A stretch of 64,000 bases of DNA from Vibrio ouci (GTDB taxonomy: Bacteria > Pseudomonadota > Gammaproteobacteria > Enterobacterales > Vibrionaceae), in NCBI RefSeq assembly GCF_004551525.1, contig NZ_SATR01000007.1:1-64000 (forward strand). Direction: 5' to 3'. Shown here piece after piece: positions 16,244 to 25,218 of the stretch. Both the position numbers and the translations under genes were made by a program. Positions within the stretch are counted from its first letter, which is position 1. The number at the start of each line of letters is the position of its first letter. Under the pieces are notes generated by a model. It did not search any database, was not told the origin of the DNA, and was given only the letters and a program-made list of their open reading frames with translations.

Positions 16244-18589
16244 ATGCGTTCCATAACACGCTTATGTGTGATTTTTTCTCTACTCATCTCTAGTTTTTCT
16301 TATGCCAGCTGGGATTATGACTTCCAGCCAGTGCCAGAAGCTAAATCTGTCGCCAGTGACATAGCAGATGAAGTAAACCAGATTCCTGATCCTCTGTTTA
16401 TGACGTCAAAGGATCACCGTAAAGTTTCACTGCTGTTAAACGCGGTTTTGCAAGAGCAAGACAAACAGCGCGTTTCATTTGATCAGCATTTAGCTTCTTA
16501 CCGTGAATCCGGCAACGATAAAACTTGGTTTGAAGTAGAATCAAGCTATCTAACATTAAATAGCTTGGCTCAAAGCAAACAACGCCTACTTGAGCTGACT
16601 GATAATGCGATACGCGAAAAACTAACGGGCTTCGGTCCTTACGGTGTGACGCAATTTAAGCGTGAACTGCAGTTAACTAAGCTAAATGGCGAATACCTAT
16701 TCCATTTTCAGATTCGTAGCTTTAAGTCTTTGATCAATGACCTTCTAATTTCGCCTGTTCCGGTTATCTGGGCGGCGCTGAAGGTTCTATTCATCTATTT
16801 TGTCTTGGTTTGGTGGCTAGCGAACAACCGCCGCCTGATCGCACTGTTTAAATCTTCGTTTGTCGAAAACTCGAATAAGCCTCCTTTCTGGGTGCGTGTC
16901 GTTTGGTACATTAGTAGTGCCAATCGCGCTATTGCTTGGCTGATCGGTATTACGCTTTCCTTGCGAGTACTGTCAGGTATTCCAAGTCTTCAGCATCTTA
17001 TATACCTTGAGATTTTTACTTGGTGGATTCTCGGCGGTTCGATCGCAGTAAGCTTTATTCTTGAGCTGACCTATCGCCACAGCCGCACTACCAGCCCAGA
17101 AGTTATTGCTTTGCGCCTTTCAACCATCCGTCGTTACGTATGGAGCATTATTGTCGCAGGCGTAATCCTGCAAATCTCGATGCGCACCCTTGGTAAAGGT
17201 ACCATCTATTACTGGATCTACAGCGCTCTGTTCTTCTGGTTTGTCTTGGTTACTGTTTCAGTCCTGCGCCTTTGGCGTACAAAAGTATTTGAGACCGCTG
17301 CACATATTCCTGAACGCCCAGTTTGGGTTCAATGGTCAATCAGCCGCAAAGATACATTCCTACTCAATATTGTCGCTACTGCCATTACCATCGTTTGGTT
17401 GTCGGTCCACGTACTAAAACACAAGATTGTTGGTGCGCTTTCGAGCTTTAGCTTCTTCAGTCAAGCACTGGCGTACCTGTTTCGAATTGAAGTGGCTAAA
17501 CAGACCAATAGCCACAGCAATCAAGAAAAGCTGGTTCGAGTCCGTGGTGATGCGACATTTAAGTATGTTCTTCCTGGCAATGCAGACAGTGAATTGATTG
17601 ATTACGCCACTGATGAGATCAAACAGCTATCTCAATACCTGCTAACTGACAGCCCTGCTGTTTGTATCCTATCTGGTGAGCGTGGCGCCGGTACGACAAC
17701 TGCCCTGCGCTCTTTACTTAGTCGAGTGAAGAATGCTGAGCCGATTTATTTAAGCTGCCCTTATGCTGGCTATAAAGAATTGCTGGTTCACCTTGCGGTA
17801 AGCATTGGCCTAGAAGAAGATGCCACAGAGATCCAAATCTTGGCCCATTTGCGTAAAAGTGACACCACTTACCTCATCGCGATTGATAATGCTCAGCGAC
17901 TGGTTAAGCCGATGGTCGGTGGTTTGGCCGAACTTATCCGTATTACCAACTTACTGCGTCGCTCGCGTAAGAATCACCGCGTAGTATTTGGTATTGAGAA
18001 AGCGAGCTGGCGTTTTGTCGACCGTGCTCGTGGTGAACGTCTGTTGTTTGATTTAGTCAGCTTCCTGCCTCGCTGGACTGAAAAACAAGTTGGACAGCTG
18101 CTCGACACGCGCATCAATCAAACGGACGACTATCGCCTTTCGTTTGACGGATTAATGGTACCGAAGCAATGGGACCAGGAAGAATGTACAGAGGAAGAGC
18201 GTGCCAAACAGGGCTTCTACCGTATTCTTTGGCATTACTCTGATGGTAACCCAACCGTCGCGTTGCGCTTTTTCCGTTTCTCTCTAAATAAAGATAAAGA
18301 AACTGAACAAGTTTACGTGCGTTTGTTTAAAGCGCCTGAATCGCAAGAGCTCGAAAAAATGCCTAAGCCAATGCTTGCTGTTTTGCGCTCGATTGTTCAG
18401 TTGGAGATTGCTTCTCCAGAAGTATTGTCTGACTGTACTCAGCTCACCATTGCAGAGATAACTGGTACGTTAAGATACTTCCAAAGCCGAGGCTATATTG
18501 AGTGGTCAGAAGATAAAGCTCGTATCTCTGATCATTGGTTCCGCCACATTACTAATGTACTCGACCGTCAACACTTACTGGTGAAATAA
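16244..18589 (+). CDS. Membrane protein with degenerate AAA/ExeA-like NTPase domain, paired with MscS channel
   Basis: A 781-residue protein with a signal peptide (residues 1-21), a helical periplasmic region (to about 170) and about six membrane helices between roughly 170 and 395. The cytoplasmic AAA-like domain is followed by a winged-helix-like C-terminus (residues about 690-775). The P-loop reads GERGAGTTT (about 477-485): the usual Lys is Thr. Walker B reads LIAIDNAQ, with Asn for the catalytic Glu. ATP hydrolysis is therefore doubtful. The stop is separated by a single base from the ATG of an MscS-family channel, so the two are surely co-translated and may form one complex. I know no named function; gating control of the channel is inference. 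Confidence 0.85.
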   Translation: MRSITRLCVIFSLLISSFSYASWDYDFQPVPEAKSVASDIADEVNQIPDPLFMTSKDHRKVSLLLNAVLQEQDKQRVSFDQHLASYRESGNDKTWFEVESSYLTLNSLAQSKQRLLELTDNAIREKLTGFGPYGVTQFKRELQLTKLNGEYLFHFQIRSFKSLINDLLISPVPVIWAALKVLFIYFVLVWWLANNRRLIALFKSSFVENSNKPPFWVRVVWYISSANRAIAWLIGITLSLRVLSGIPSLQHLIYLEIFTWWILGGSIAVSFILELTYRHSRTTSPEVIALRLSTIRRYVWSIIVAGVILQISMRTLGKGTIYYWIYSALFFWFVLVTVSVLRLWRTKVFETAAHIPERPVWVQWSISRKDTFLLNIVATAITIVWLSVHVLKHKIVGALSSFSFFSQALAYLFRIEVAKQTNSHSNQEKLVRVRGDATFKYVLPGNADSELIDYATDEIKQLSQYLLTDSPAVCILSGERGAGTTTALRSLLSRVKNAEPIYLSCPYAGYKELLVHLAVSIGLEEDATEIQILAHLRKSDTTYLIAIDNAQRLVKPMVGGLAELIRITNLLRRSRKNHRVVFGIEKASWRFVDRARGERLLFDLVSFLPRWTEKQVGQLLDTRINQTDDYRLSFDGLMVPKQWDQEECTEEERAKQGFYRILWHYSDGNPTVALRFFRFSLNKDKETEQVYVRLFKAPESQELEKMPKPMLAVLRSIVQLEIASPEVLSDCTQLTIAEITGTLRYFQSRGYIEWSEDKARISDHWFRHITNVLDRQHLLVK

Positions 18590-18590
18590 T

Positions 18591-19469
18591 ATGATTCGTT
18601 TTCTACTCGTTATTTTGTCATCGTTTATCGCCCTTCCCGCGCTAGCAACGGAAGAGATGGCTAATGTCGATAACATTACTCAAATCGCCAGTTTGATTCG
18701 CTGGAGTGGCGTGTTCTTCTCTTTCTTGGTGATCGCGGCAACTTGGTTACTGCTCAAGTTTATCAACTCAATGGTTGAGAGTATCGGTAGCCAGTTTGCT
18801 CAGTACCGAATGTTGCTACAGAAGCTGCAATCATTCATGCAGTTCTTCATCTACATGAGTGCCGGTATTCTAGTATTTATGATGAGTTTCCGCATCAACG
18901 ACCAAATATTGGCTCTGATTGGCGGTACGCTCGCTGTATCGGTCGGTTTCGCATTAAAAGACCTCGCGGCATCCTTCATCGCTGGTATGACGGTAATGGT
19001 TGATCGACCGTTTCAGGTTGGTGACCGCGTCACGTTTGAAGGTAACTACGGAGACATTATTGCTATCGGTCTGCGTTCAGTACGTATGCGGACACTTAAC
19101 GACGACATCATCACTATTCCAAACAACAAGTTCTTAAGTGAAGTTACCGTCAGTGGCAACTATGGCGCACTTGATATGCAGGTGGTGATTCCGTTTTACG
19201 TGGGAATGGATGAAGACATCACCCTTGCGCGTGATTTAATCCAAGAAGCAGCCTCATCGAGTCGCTATATTCACTTGCCAAAGCCTGTAACCGTATTGGT
19301 CAAGCAAACTATTACTGATAACTACCTAGCGATTCAGTTAACGTGTAAGGCTTATGTGGTTGATACAGCCTATGAGAAGTTGTTTGAGACCGACATTACC
19401 CTGAGGGTGATGAAAGAGTTTAAGAAACATAACATTAGCCCACCGAAGATCGCGGTGCTCGCCCACTAA
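18591..19469 (+). CDS. MscS-family mechanosensitive channel
   Basis: A 292-residue small-conductance mechanosensitive channel. It has an N-terminal hydrophobic signal-like segment, two to three helices, and the pore-lining region GGTLAVSVGFALKDLAASFIAGM followed by the beta-domain signature DRPFQVGDRVTFEGNYGDI and VTIPNNKF-like DIITIPNNKFLSE. MscS proteins release solutes on hypo-osmotic shock, though many paralogues have signalling roles. It follows the pseudo-AAA membrane protein by one base, and a terminator closes the operon. Partner dependence is inferred. Confidence 0.92.
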   Translation: MIRFLLVILSSFIALPALATEEMANVDNITQIASLIRWSGVFFSFLVIAATWLLLKFINSMVESIGSQFAQYRMLLQKLQSFMQFFIYMSAGILVFMMSFRINDQILALIGGTLAVSVGFALKDLAASFIAGMTVMVDRPFQVGDRVTFEGNYGDIIAIGLRSVRMRTLNDDIITIPNNKFLSEVTVSGNYGALDMQVVIPFYVGMDEDITLARDLIQEAASSSRYIHLPKPVTVLVKQTITDNYLAIQLTCKAYVVDTAYEKLFETDITLRVMKEFKKHNISPPKIAVLAH

Positions 19470-19490
19470 GCGCACTCTTACCTCATAACC

Positions 19491-19521
19491 AACGGCCAAA
19501 CTATCATGTTTGGCCGTTTTT
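19491..19521 (+). terminator. Rho-independent terminator of the AAA-MscS operon
   Basis: Stem AACGGCCAAAC/GTTTGGCCGTT with a 6-nt loop and a TTTTT tail, 21 bp past the MscS stop. Confidence 0.92.
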
Positions 19522-19590
19522 CGTTGGCTTGAAATCATTTTCAATCCCAATATAATCGCCCGCTTAATTTGTATAGCAACTGTATCAACC

Positions 19591-19878
19591 ATGACTAAAT
19601 ATTTGTTCGCCCTCCTTCTGGCTGTTACTTCTAGTGCTGTAATAGCGAAGAGCACTTTCAGTTCCAACTCAGTTTGGGGCAATAACACATACGGCCAATT
19701 GGATACTGGGGATATTGTTTACCAAGATGACGAAATCATTTGTCTGCATGGTAAATCCAACAAGTGCTATGACAAGGAAGTATTGGCCAAGTGCGGTATG
19801 CCGCCAAAAGCATTAGAAGAGAAGATTAAGTATCAAGATTGTAAGAAAAGACTAGCGGCGAAAACGAACAATCAGTAG
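19591..19878 (+). CDS. Small secreted cysteine-containing protein, unknown function
   Basis: A 95-residue protein. A clear signal peptide (MTKYLFALLLAVTSSAVIA, residues 1-19) is followed by a short mature domain rich in Asn, Asp and Lys, with four cysteines (near positions 55, 63, 73 and 85) that could form two disulfides in the periplasm. ATG 19591 is chosen because the signal peptide begins there; sequence upstream in frame is not protein-like. It sits alone between two terminators. I do not recognise a family beyond short Vibrio hypotheticals. Confidence 0.75.
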   Translation: MTKYLFALLLAVTSSAVIAKSTFSSNSVWGNNTYGQLDTGDIVYQDDEIICLHGKSNKCYDKEVLAKCGMPPKALEEKIKYQDCKKRLAAKTNNQ

Positions 19879-19913
19879 CGTTCTTTCATTGAACACTCCT
19901 CTCCTTGAAAACG

Positions 19914-19945
19914 AAAAAGCGGCCATTTCTGTGGCCGCTTTTTTA
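19914..19945. terminator. Bidirectional terminator between the small secreted protein gene and the kinase gene
   Basis: AAGCGGCCA/TGGCCGCTT stem with A-run on the left and T-run on the right, lying between the converging genes ending at 19878 and 19963. Confidence 0.9.
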
Positions 19946-19962
19946 TTTGCTCTATTCTTCAC

Positions 19963-21993
19963 TTAAAGGTTTGTTATCTTTAACTCGTTCTCAGTGCGCT
20001 CCGGTAAATAGATGCTAAATACACTTCCTTTACCCCACTCCGAGGCGACTTTCAGCTCCCCACCTGATTGACTTAAGATACTTTGAGAGACAGATAGCCC
20101 AAGCCCAGTACCTTCTCGCTTAGTGGTATAAAACGGAGAGAAGATTCGCTTAAGGTTTTCTTCTTTGATTCCACACCCTTCATCTTGAACGTGGATGATC
20201 GCACCTTGGCTCTTACCGCCTTCAATCCAATCTTCGCTTGAAATGACCAATCGACCTTTACCTTGCATTGCATGGATACCATTCATCTGTAGGTTAACAA
20301 GTATCTGCAACAATTGATGGCGATTGACCTCTACACAGGTGTGAGCGTCAAGCTGGGTTTCAAAACTAATGTCCCGCTTCTTCGCGCCCGTTTTCACTAA
20401 GGTCACGCTTTCCTCAATAATTGGGTTAACGTGCTGCCAAGTGATCTCATCTTGCACGCCACCCTGACGACTGTATTGGAGTAAGCTTCGGGTGATATTT
20501 CGGATACGGTCGATCTGTGCATGAATCGCTTCGATTTCCTCTGTCACCCTTTTAGAGTCATCGCCTAGTTCAAATTGAATCAATTCAACATTACCAAGTA
20601 TCACCGCCGTAGGGTTATTGATCTCATGGGCAATGCCTGCGGTTAATTCACCTAATGCCGCGAGTTTCTCACTGATAACCAGTTTATCTCTGGTCTGGTT
20701 TAATAACTGGATATGAAGCTCAAGTTCTTCGGTTTTCTCCTTTAAACTCGCGGTTCGGTCTTGAACCTTACATTCAAGACCCTCAGCTGCTTTTTGTAGC
20801 TCATTTTTGCGCTGTTTAAGCAGGTCGAGCATATTATCGAATTGCTTCGCTAGCATCGCCAGCTCGTGGTTCTCATCTAAGCCTAGATGGCCAATTCGCG
20901 TCTCTTTGCCAAGTTGAATCATCTTCACCACACGGTGGATGTGTTCTATCGGTACAAACAGATCGCGAGAACCGCGATACACCAGAAGACTCGATATCAA
21001 GAGCAGGAAGAGTGTGGTAATCGACACTTCAGCGATGTTTGTCATATAAGTGGTCACAAACGGCCACAGAAGATAGCCGGTATACAGCATACCAATGACG
21101 TTATCGTACTGGTCGTGAAGCGGCTTATACGCAGTGATGTACCAAGCATCATAAACAAATGCTAGGTTTACCCACTCTTGCCCTTCAACCAAAACCGACT
21201 GTTTTACTTCTTGCGAAACACGTGTACCAATAGCACGGCCCTGTCTAACTTCACTATTAAGCGGAACATTAGTACTGACACGAAGATCATCTAAGAACAC
21301 AGTTAGTGTGCCGACTGGGCGAAGACTGTCTCCTTTTGACGGATAGATTAAGTCACGAATGGTATCGACCAGCGATGTACTGTTATTTAGCAGCAACCCG
21401 CCGTCTAAGAAACCAATCAGATCATTGGTTTCATTGTAGATAGGGATGACGGTGCGACTGACTAAACCTCGCCCTTCAACTTGATTGCCGTCTAAGATCG
21501 GGGTTTGAGCGCGTATGGTTAAATCTTGGCTGAGCTCTTTGAGCTCCTTGGCAGTAAGGACATCGAAAAACGACTCTTTACGCGTTAAATCCAAGAAGCG
21601 GAACTTGTTTTCGATCGTATCGACGCGGTGAAAACGTAGAAAATCGAGCTTATAACGATGTCTCTGCTCGGCAACCCATTGTTGCAATTCTGCTTCGTCT
21701 GGTTTCTTACCCCTGACATGGGTAATGAATTCATAGGAATCAGCAAACGCTTTAACATGGTTCGCCTGCTTTTCTTGAATTAGCTCAATACTGTTTTCTG
21801 CAACACCCAAACGCTCCGAAACATCCAATAATGCACTTTGCCAGGTGTAGTGAATCGACCAATAGACAGTAATACCGATCAAAGCAATAAGGGTGAGAAA
21901 AATCGGCGCAGACGTTAGAAACATGAGTCGATATCGAACCATGGTCTTGAACCGATATCGCCATTTCCCCCACAACGTCGTACTAGTCGGCAT
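19963..21993 (-). CDS. Sensor histidine kinase with periplasmic Cache domain
   Basis: A 676-residue membrane kinase: TM1 (about residues 22-45), a long periplasmic sensor resembling a Cache fold (to about 320), TM2, a HAMP domain and coiled coil, then the HisKA box AALGELTAGIAHEINNPTA with the phosphorylatable His at about 455. The HATPase domain carries DEGCGIKEENLKRIFSPFYTTK and GTGLGLSVSQ. Its start overlaps the end of the cognate sigma54 activator by 11 bp. The pair is divergent from tupABC, and its likely target palindromes also lie at the fdh promoter, so the signal could be formate, an oxyanion or redox state; this is inferred. Confidence 0.93.
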   Translation of the reverse strand: MPTSTTLWGKWRYRFKTMVRYRLMFLTSAPIFLTLIALIGITVYWSIHYTWQSALLDVSERLGVAENSIELIQEKQANHVKAFADSYEFITHVRGKKPDEAELQQWVAEQRHRYKLDFLRFHRVDTIENKFRFLDLTRKESFFDVLTAKELKELSQDLTIRAQTPILDGNQVEGRGLVSRTVIPIYNETNDLIGFLDGGLLLNNSTSLVDTIRDLIYPSKGDSLRPVGTLTVFLDDLRVSTNVPLNSEVRQGRAIGTRVSQEVKQSVLVEGQEWVNLAFVYDAWYITAYKPLHDQYDNVIGMLYTGYLLWPFVTTYMTNIAEVSITTLFLLLISSLLVYRGSRDLFVPIEHIHRVVKMIQLGKETRIGHLGLDENHELAMLAKQFDNMLDLLKQRKNELQKAAEGLECKVQDRTASLKEKTEELELHIQLLNQTRDKLVISEKLAALGELTAGIAHEINNPTAVILGNVELIQFELGDDSKRVTEEIEAIHAQIDRIRNITRSLLQYSRQGGVQDEITWQHVNPIIEESVTLVKTGAKKRDISFETQLDAHTCVEVNRHQLLQILVNLQMNGIHAMQGKGRLVISSEDWIEGGKSQGAIIHVQDEGCGIKEENLKRIFSPFYTTKREGTGLGLSVSQSILSQSGGELKVASEWGKGSVFSIYLPERTENELKITNL

Positions 21994-23428
21994 AGCTAGA
22001 GCCCTCGCTGTCCCACTCTTTATATTTGCGCTCTAATGTTTTGCGGGCAACACCTAAGTCTCTGGCTGCGGCCGATTTATTGCCATCATGAAAATCAACT
22101 AATTGCTCGATGTGCGCCCTTTCGACCTCTTTCAATGCCCAAGTGTTTGGGTAGCCAGATGATGTTACGCCATCGTTTATTTCAATCAGTTCAGCGCCAC
22201 TCGATACCGTCATGGTAATCGAAGGCTTAAGGTGCTCGCCGTTGACTTCACGCCAGTAATGAGCTGGCGGCTTGCCGAGTAAGATACAGCGCTCAATCAG
22301 ATTTTTCAGCTCGCGAATATTGCCCGGCCAGTCGTAGTCGTTCATTGCATGAATGTCTTCATGGGCCCACTTAGGGTCCGGCATCCCAAGCTCGGCAATC
22401 AGCATTTTGGTAAAGAATGGAACTAGCTCAATAAGATCGGCCTTACGCTCTTTAAGTGGCGCAACATCAATCTTCAGCACGTTTAAGCGATAATAAAGAT
22501 CCGATCTAAAGTTGCCTTTGTTTACTTCTTCTTGGAGATTACGGTTGGTCGCCGCTACGACACGTACATCGACCGTGACTTCTTTCTCGCTACCGACAGG
22601 TCTAATTGTCCGTTGCTCCAATACTCGCAATAGTGCCGACTGCATAGTTAACGGCATTTCACCAATTTCATCGAGAAACAAGGTGCCACCACTCGCGACT
22701 CTGAACAGACCTTCGCGACTTTTCTTTGCACCGGTAAACGCGCCGGCTGTGTGACCAAATAACTCACTTTCTAAAAGCTCTGGCGCAATGGCACCACAGT
22801 TAATAGGAACAAACGGCCCACTTCGTCCGCTTGCTTCATGCACACCGCGGGCAACCAGCTCTTTACCTGTGCCCGACTCACCTTCCACTAACACTGAGGC
22901 TCTAGAAGGCGCGAACTGAGTAATTAACTGCTTAAGCTGTTTGGTTTTTTCTGACCCACCCACAATTTCTGTTTTGATGTGACGCTTAAATTCGTGCTTA
23001 AGTGCAAGCTGATGTCTTTGCTCAAGACGCTTATCCATACAACGTTGTACGGCTTGTAGCATCTGGTCTAAATTGAACGGCTTTAGAATGAAGTCAGATG
23101 CGCCCAGCTTTAATGCAGAAATCGCAGTTTCAAGATCGGCGTAGCCAGTCATGAAAATCACATCGGCTTTCTTATCCTGGTCATTGAACGCTTCTTCCCA
23201 CTCAATACCCGAACGACCTGGAAGGTTAATATCCAAAACGATCAGGTCATAGTGATTGGTAAGACGAAGCGCTTCCGCTTCTTCTATACTCCCTGCACAA
23301 TCTACTTTCGCGAACCATTTGCTTAATGCTTTGTTTAGAATGGTCTGCATACCGATTTCATCGTCTACAACAAGAACAGAGAAAGCTTGGTATTGAGATG
23401 CTTTAAGTGGGTCAAGTGACACAGGCAT
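21983..23428 (-). CDS. Sigma54-dependent response regulator (NtrC family)
   Basis: A 481-residue transcription activator. The receiver domain has phospho-acceptor Asp66 (IVLDINLPG). The AAA+ domain has Walker A GESGTGKE, the sigma54-contact GAFTGA motif (ELFGHTAGAFTGAKKS) and LFLDEIGEM. The C-terminal Fis-type helix-turn-helix contains GNKSAAARDLGVARKTLERKYKEW. It is followed in an overlapping arrangement by its sensor kinase and divergent from tupA, whose promoter is sigma54-type with two palindromes upstream. The same palindrome stands at the fdh promoter, making this the probable activator of both. Confidence 0.95.
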   Translation of the reverse strand: MPVSLDPLKASQYQAFSVLVVDDEIGMQTILNKALSKWFAKVDCAGSIEEAEALRLTNHYDLIVLDINLPGRSGIEWEEAFNDQDKKADVIFMTGYADLETAISALKLGASDFILKPFNLDQMLQAVQRCMDKRLEQRHQLALKHEFKRHIKTEIVGGSEKTKQLKQLITQFAPSRASVLVEGESGTGKELVARGVHEASGRSGPFVPINCGAIAPELLESELFGHTAGAFTGAKKSREGLFRVASGGTLFLDEIGEMPLTMQSALLRVLEQRTIRPVGSEKEVTVDVRVVAATNRNLQEEVNKGNFRSDLYYRLNVLKIDVAPLKERKADLIELVPFFTKMLIAELGMPDPKWAHEDIHAMNDYDWPGNIRELKNLIERCILLGKPPAHYWREVNGEHLKPSITMTVSSGAELIEINDGVTSSGYPNTWALKEVERAHIEQLVDFHDGNKSAAARDLGVARKTLERKYKEWDSEGSSYAD

Positions 23429-23455
23429 AGTCTTTTACTTATTCATGAGGTTATT

Positions 23456-23470
23456 GGGACAGAGTGTACC
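23456..23470. promoter_or_regulatory. Enhancer-like palindrome 1 upstream of tupA
   Basis: GGGACA-GAG-TGTACC, a near-perfect dyad with 3-bp spacer, centred 45 bp before the second copy. It lies between the divergent activator gene and tupA, at a distance from the -24 element usual for bacterial enhancer-binding proteins. Confidence 0.6.
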
Positions 23471-23500
23471 AAGTTTATAAGGCCACAACTCTTCGAATGT

Positions 23501-23515
23501 GAGACATTTTGTCCC
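23501..23515. promoter_or_regulatory. Enhancer-like palindrome 2 upstream of tupA
   Basis: GAGACA-TTT-TGTCCC; all six bases of each half-site match the copy at 10216-10230 (GAGACA-AAT-TGTCCC) in front of the fdh operon. Its centre is about 68 bp upstream of the -24 GG at 23576. Confidence 0.65.
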
Positions 23516-23573
23516 AGATCAAATTTTAATATGCTAAGTCATTGAAATTACATTTGAAAATAGTCACAAAGTT

Positions 23574-23592
23574 TTGGCATTAAGATTGCTTT
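23574..23592 (+). promoter_or_regulatory. Sigma54 promoter of the tup-mob-moe operon
   Basis: TTGGCAT-TAAGA-TTGCTTT: GG (23576-23577) and GC (23588-23589) are 12 bp apart, and the element matches TGGCAC-N5-TTGCW but for one base. The predicted start is near 23601, giving an 87-nt leader to tupA. Confidence 0.82.
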
Positions 23593-23687
23593 ATATGCGT
23601 GCCAGTTTATAACACTGACTGACGGTATTGGTTTTATACATTTCAGAATGGAAAGCCGAAATCAAATAAAAAACGGATAAAAACAAC

Positions 23688-24506
23688 ATGAAAGCAATCA
23701 CTTTTACTCTCGCGACAGCGTCTTTGGCCTTGGTTAGTTATTCCGCTTCAGCAGCAGGCGACAACACACACGTCCGACTCGCTACTACAACCAGTACCTA
23801 CCACTCTGGCCTTTTAGACTATCTTCTCCCTGAATTTGAAAAAGATACTGGTTACAAGGTAGATGTAATCGCCGCCGGTACAGGTAAATCTCTTAAGATG
23901 GGACAAAATGGCGATGTGGATCTTGTGATGACACATGCGCCAAAAGCAGAAGCTAACTTTGTTGAGAATGGCTACGGCGTTCTGCCAAGAAAACTGATGT
24001 ACAACGACTTTGTTATCGTTGGACCACATGACGATCCAGCGAAAGTTACTTCTCAGAAAGACGTTGCTCATGTATTTGAGAGTATCGCAAATAGCAATGT
24101 GACTTTTGTGTCTCGTGGTGACGACTCTGGTACTCATAAGAAAGAAAAAGGCATCTGGGAACAAACCAAAATCGAACCTAACTTCGGTGGCTACCGCAGC
24201 GTAGGTCAAGGTATGGGCCCAACGCTCAACATGGCGAACGAAATGCAAGGCTACACCATGACTGACCGTGGTACTTGGCTGGCATACAACAACAAGCTTG
24301 ATCTAGAGATCTTATTCCAAGGTGACAAGCAGTTGTTTAACCCGTACCAAGTTATCCTAGTTAATCCAGAGCGCTACCCAAGCATCAACTACCAAGGTGC
24401 AAAAGAGTTCAGTGATTGGCTGGTAAACCCTCGCGGCCAAGATCTGATCAATAAGTTCAAGTTACACGGCAAGCAGTTGTTTGTCGCAAACGCGAACGAG
24501 AAATAA
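23688..24506 (+). CDS. tupA: Tungstate ABC transporter, periplasmic binding protein TupA
   Basis: A 272-residue secreted solute-binding protein. The signal peptide (residues 1-22, SASA cleavage region) is followed by the TTTSTYHSGLLDYLLP segment, whose Ser/Thr residues hold the oxyanion in TupA/WtpA-type proteins. DVDLVMTHAP and SRGDDSGTHKKE complete the binding-site blocks. TupA proteins bind tungstate with very high affinity over molybdate. It is the first gene of a five-gene operon ending in molybdenum-cofactor genes, so the imported metal is evidently meant for a pterin enzyme, probably the formate dehydrogenase nearby. Confidence 0.93.
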   Translation: MKAITFTLATASLALVSYSASAAGDNTHVRLATTTSTYHSGLLDYLLPEFEKDTGYKVDVIAAGTGKSLKMGQNGDVDLVMTHAPKAEANFVENGYGVLPRKLMYNDFVIVGPHDDPAKVTSQKDVAHVFESIANSNVTFVSRGDDSGTHKKEKGIWEQTKIEPNFGGYRSVGQGMGPTLNMANEMQGYTMTDRGTWLAYNNKLDLEILFQGDKQLFNPYQVILVNPERYPSINYQGAKEFSDWLVNPRGQDLINKFKLHGKQLFVANANEK

Positions 24507-24512
24507 CCCTCT

Positions 24513-25211
24513 ATGAGCCTATGGCAAACCACCTTAGATGCGCTCACGCTATTAGTGAGTTTTGATACTGAGCTTTGGGAGATCGTTGCGGTCTCCTTTA
24601 GCGTGTCACTATCTGCAATATCGATCGTTTTACTTCCAGCGATTTTGTTATCGTTTGTCCTCGCGTACACCAACTTCAGAGGCAAATGGTTACTGCTATC
24701 ACTGGTGAATACTTTGCAAGCCATCCCAACGGTCGTTATCGGCCTTCTCCTGTACATGATGCTGTCACGTTCAGGTCCGCTAGGAGACTGGCAAATGCTA
24801 TTTACGCAAAAGGCAATGATCGTAGGTCAAATGCTCATAGGCTTCCCCGTGTTAGTTTCAATGATGCATGGCGCATTGCAATCGAGCGATCGCCGTGCGG
24901 TTGAAACGTCCATCACACTTGGGGCGTCTATTCCGCGCATTATAGCAACCATGATCTGGGAAACTCGCTTCCCTCTTCTTGCTGCTGCTATTGCTGCGTT
25001 TTCTCGTATTGTTACTGAAGTCGGCTGTTCTACTATGGTGGGTGGTAACATCATGGGGATTACTCGTAATATTCCAACTGCAATCGCAATGGAGAGCCAT
25101 AAAGGTGCATTTGCACAAGGTGTCGCGCTCGGCATTGTGTTACTTACTCTCGCACTGGTCTTGAACTTCATGCTCACCAGTATGCGCGGTAAAGGTTACT
25201 TAAGGAGCTAG
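24513..25211 (+). CDS. tupB: Tungstate ABC transporter permease TupB
   Basis: A 232-residue inner-membrane permease with about five helices. The EAA-type loop contacting the ATPase is visible as AVETSITLGASIPRIIATMIWETRFPLLAA (about residues 130-160). The N-terminal part contains VSFSVSLSAISIVLLPAILLSF. It starts six bases after tupA and is followed eight bases later by tupC, so it is clearly part of the same transporter. Confidence 0.93.
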   Translation: MSLWQTTLDALTLLVSFDTELWEIVAVSFSVSLSAISIVLLPAILLSFVLAYTNFRGKWLLLSLVNTLQAIPTVVIGLLLYMMLSRSGPLGDWQMLFTQKAMIVGQMLIGFPVLVSMMHGALQSSDRRAVETSITLGASIPRIIATMIWETRFPLLAAAIAAFSRIVTEVGCSTMVGGNIMGITRNIPTAIAMESHKGAFAQGVALGIVLLTLALVLNFMLTSMRGKGYLRS

Positions 25212-25218
25212 GCCCTAA

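Noticed and set aside
19338-19688. Minus-strand frame across the MscS 3' end and the small secreted gene
   Set aside because: It runs through a terminator stem and opposes two better supported plus-strand genes.
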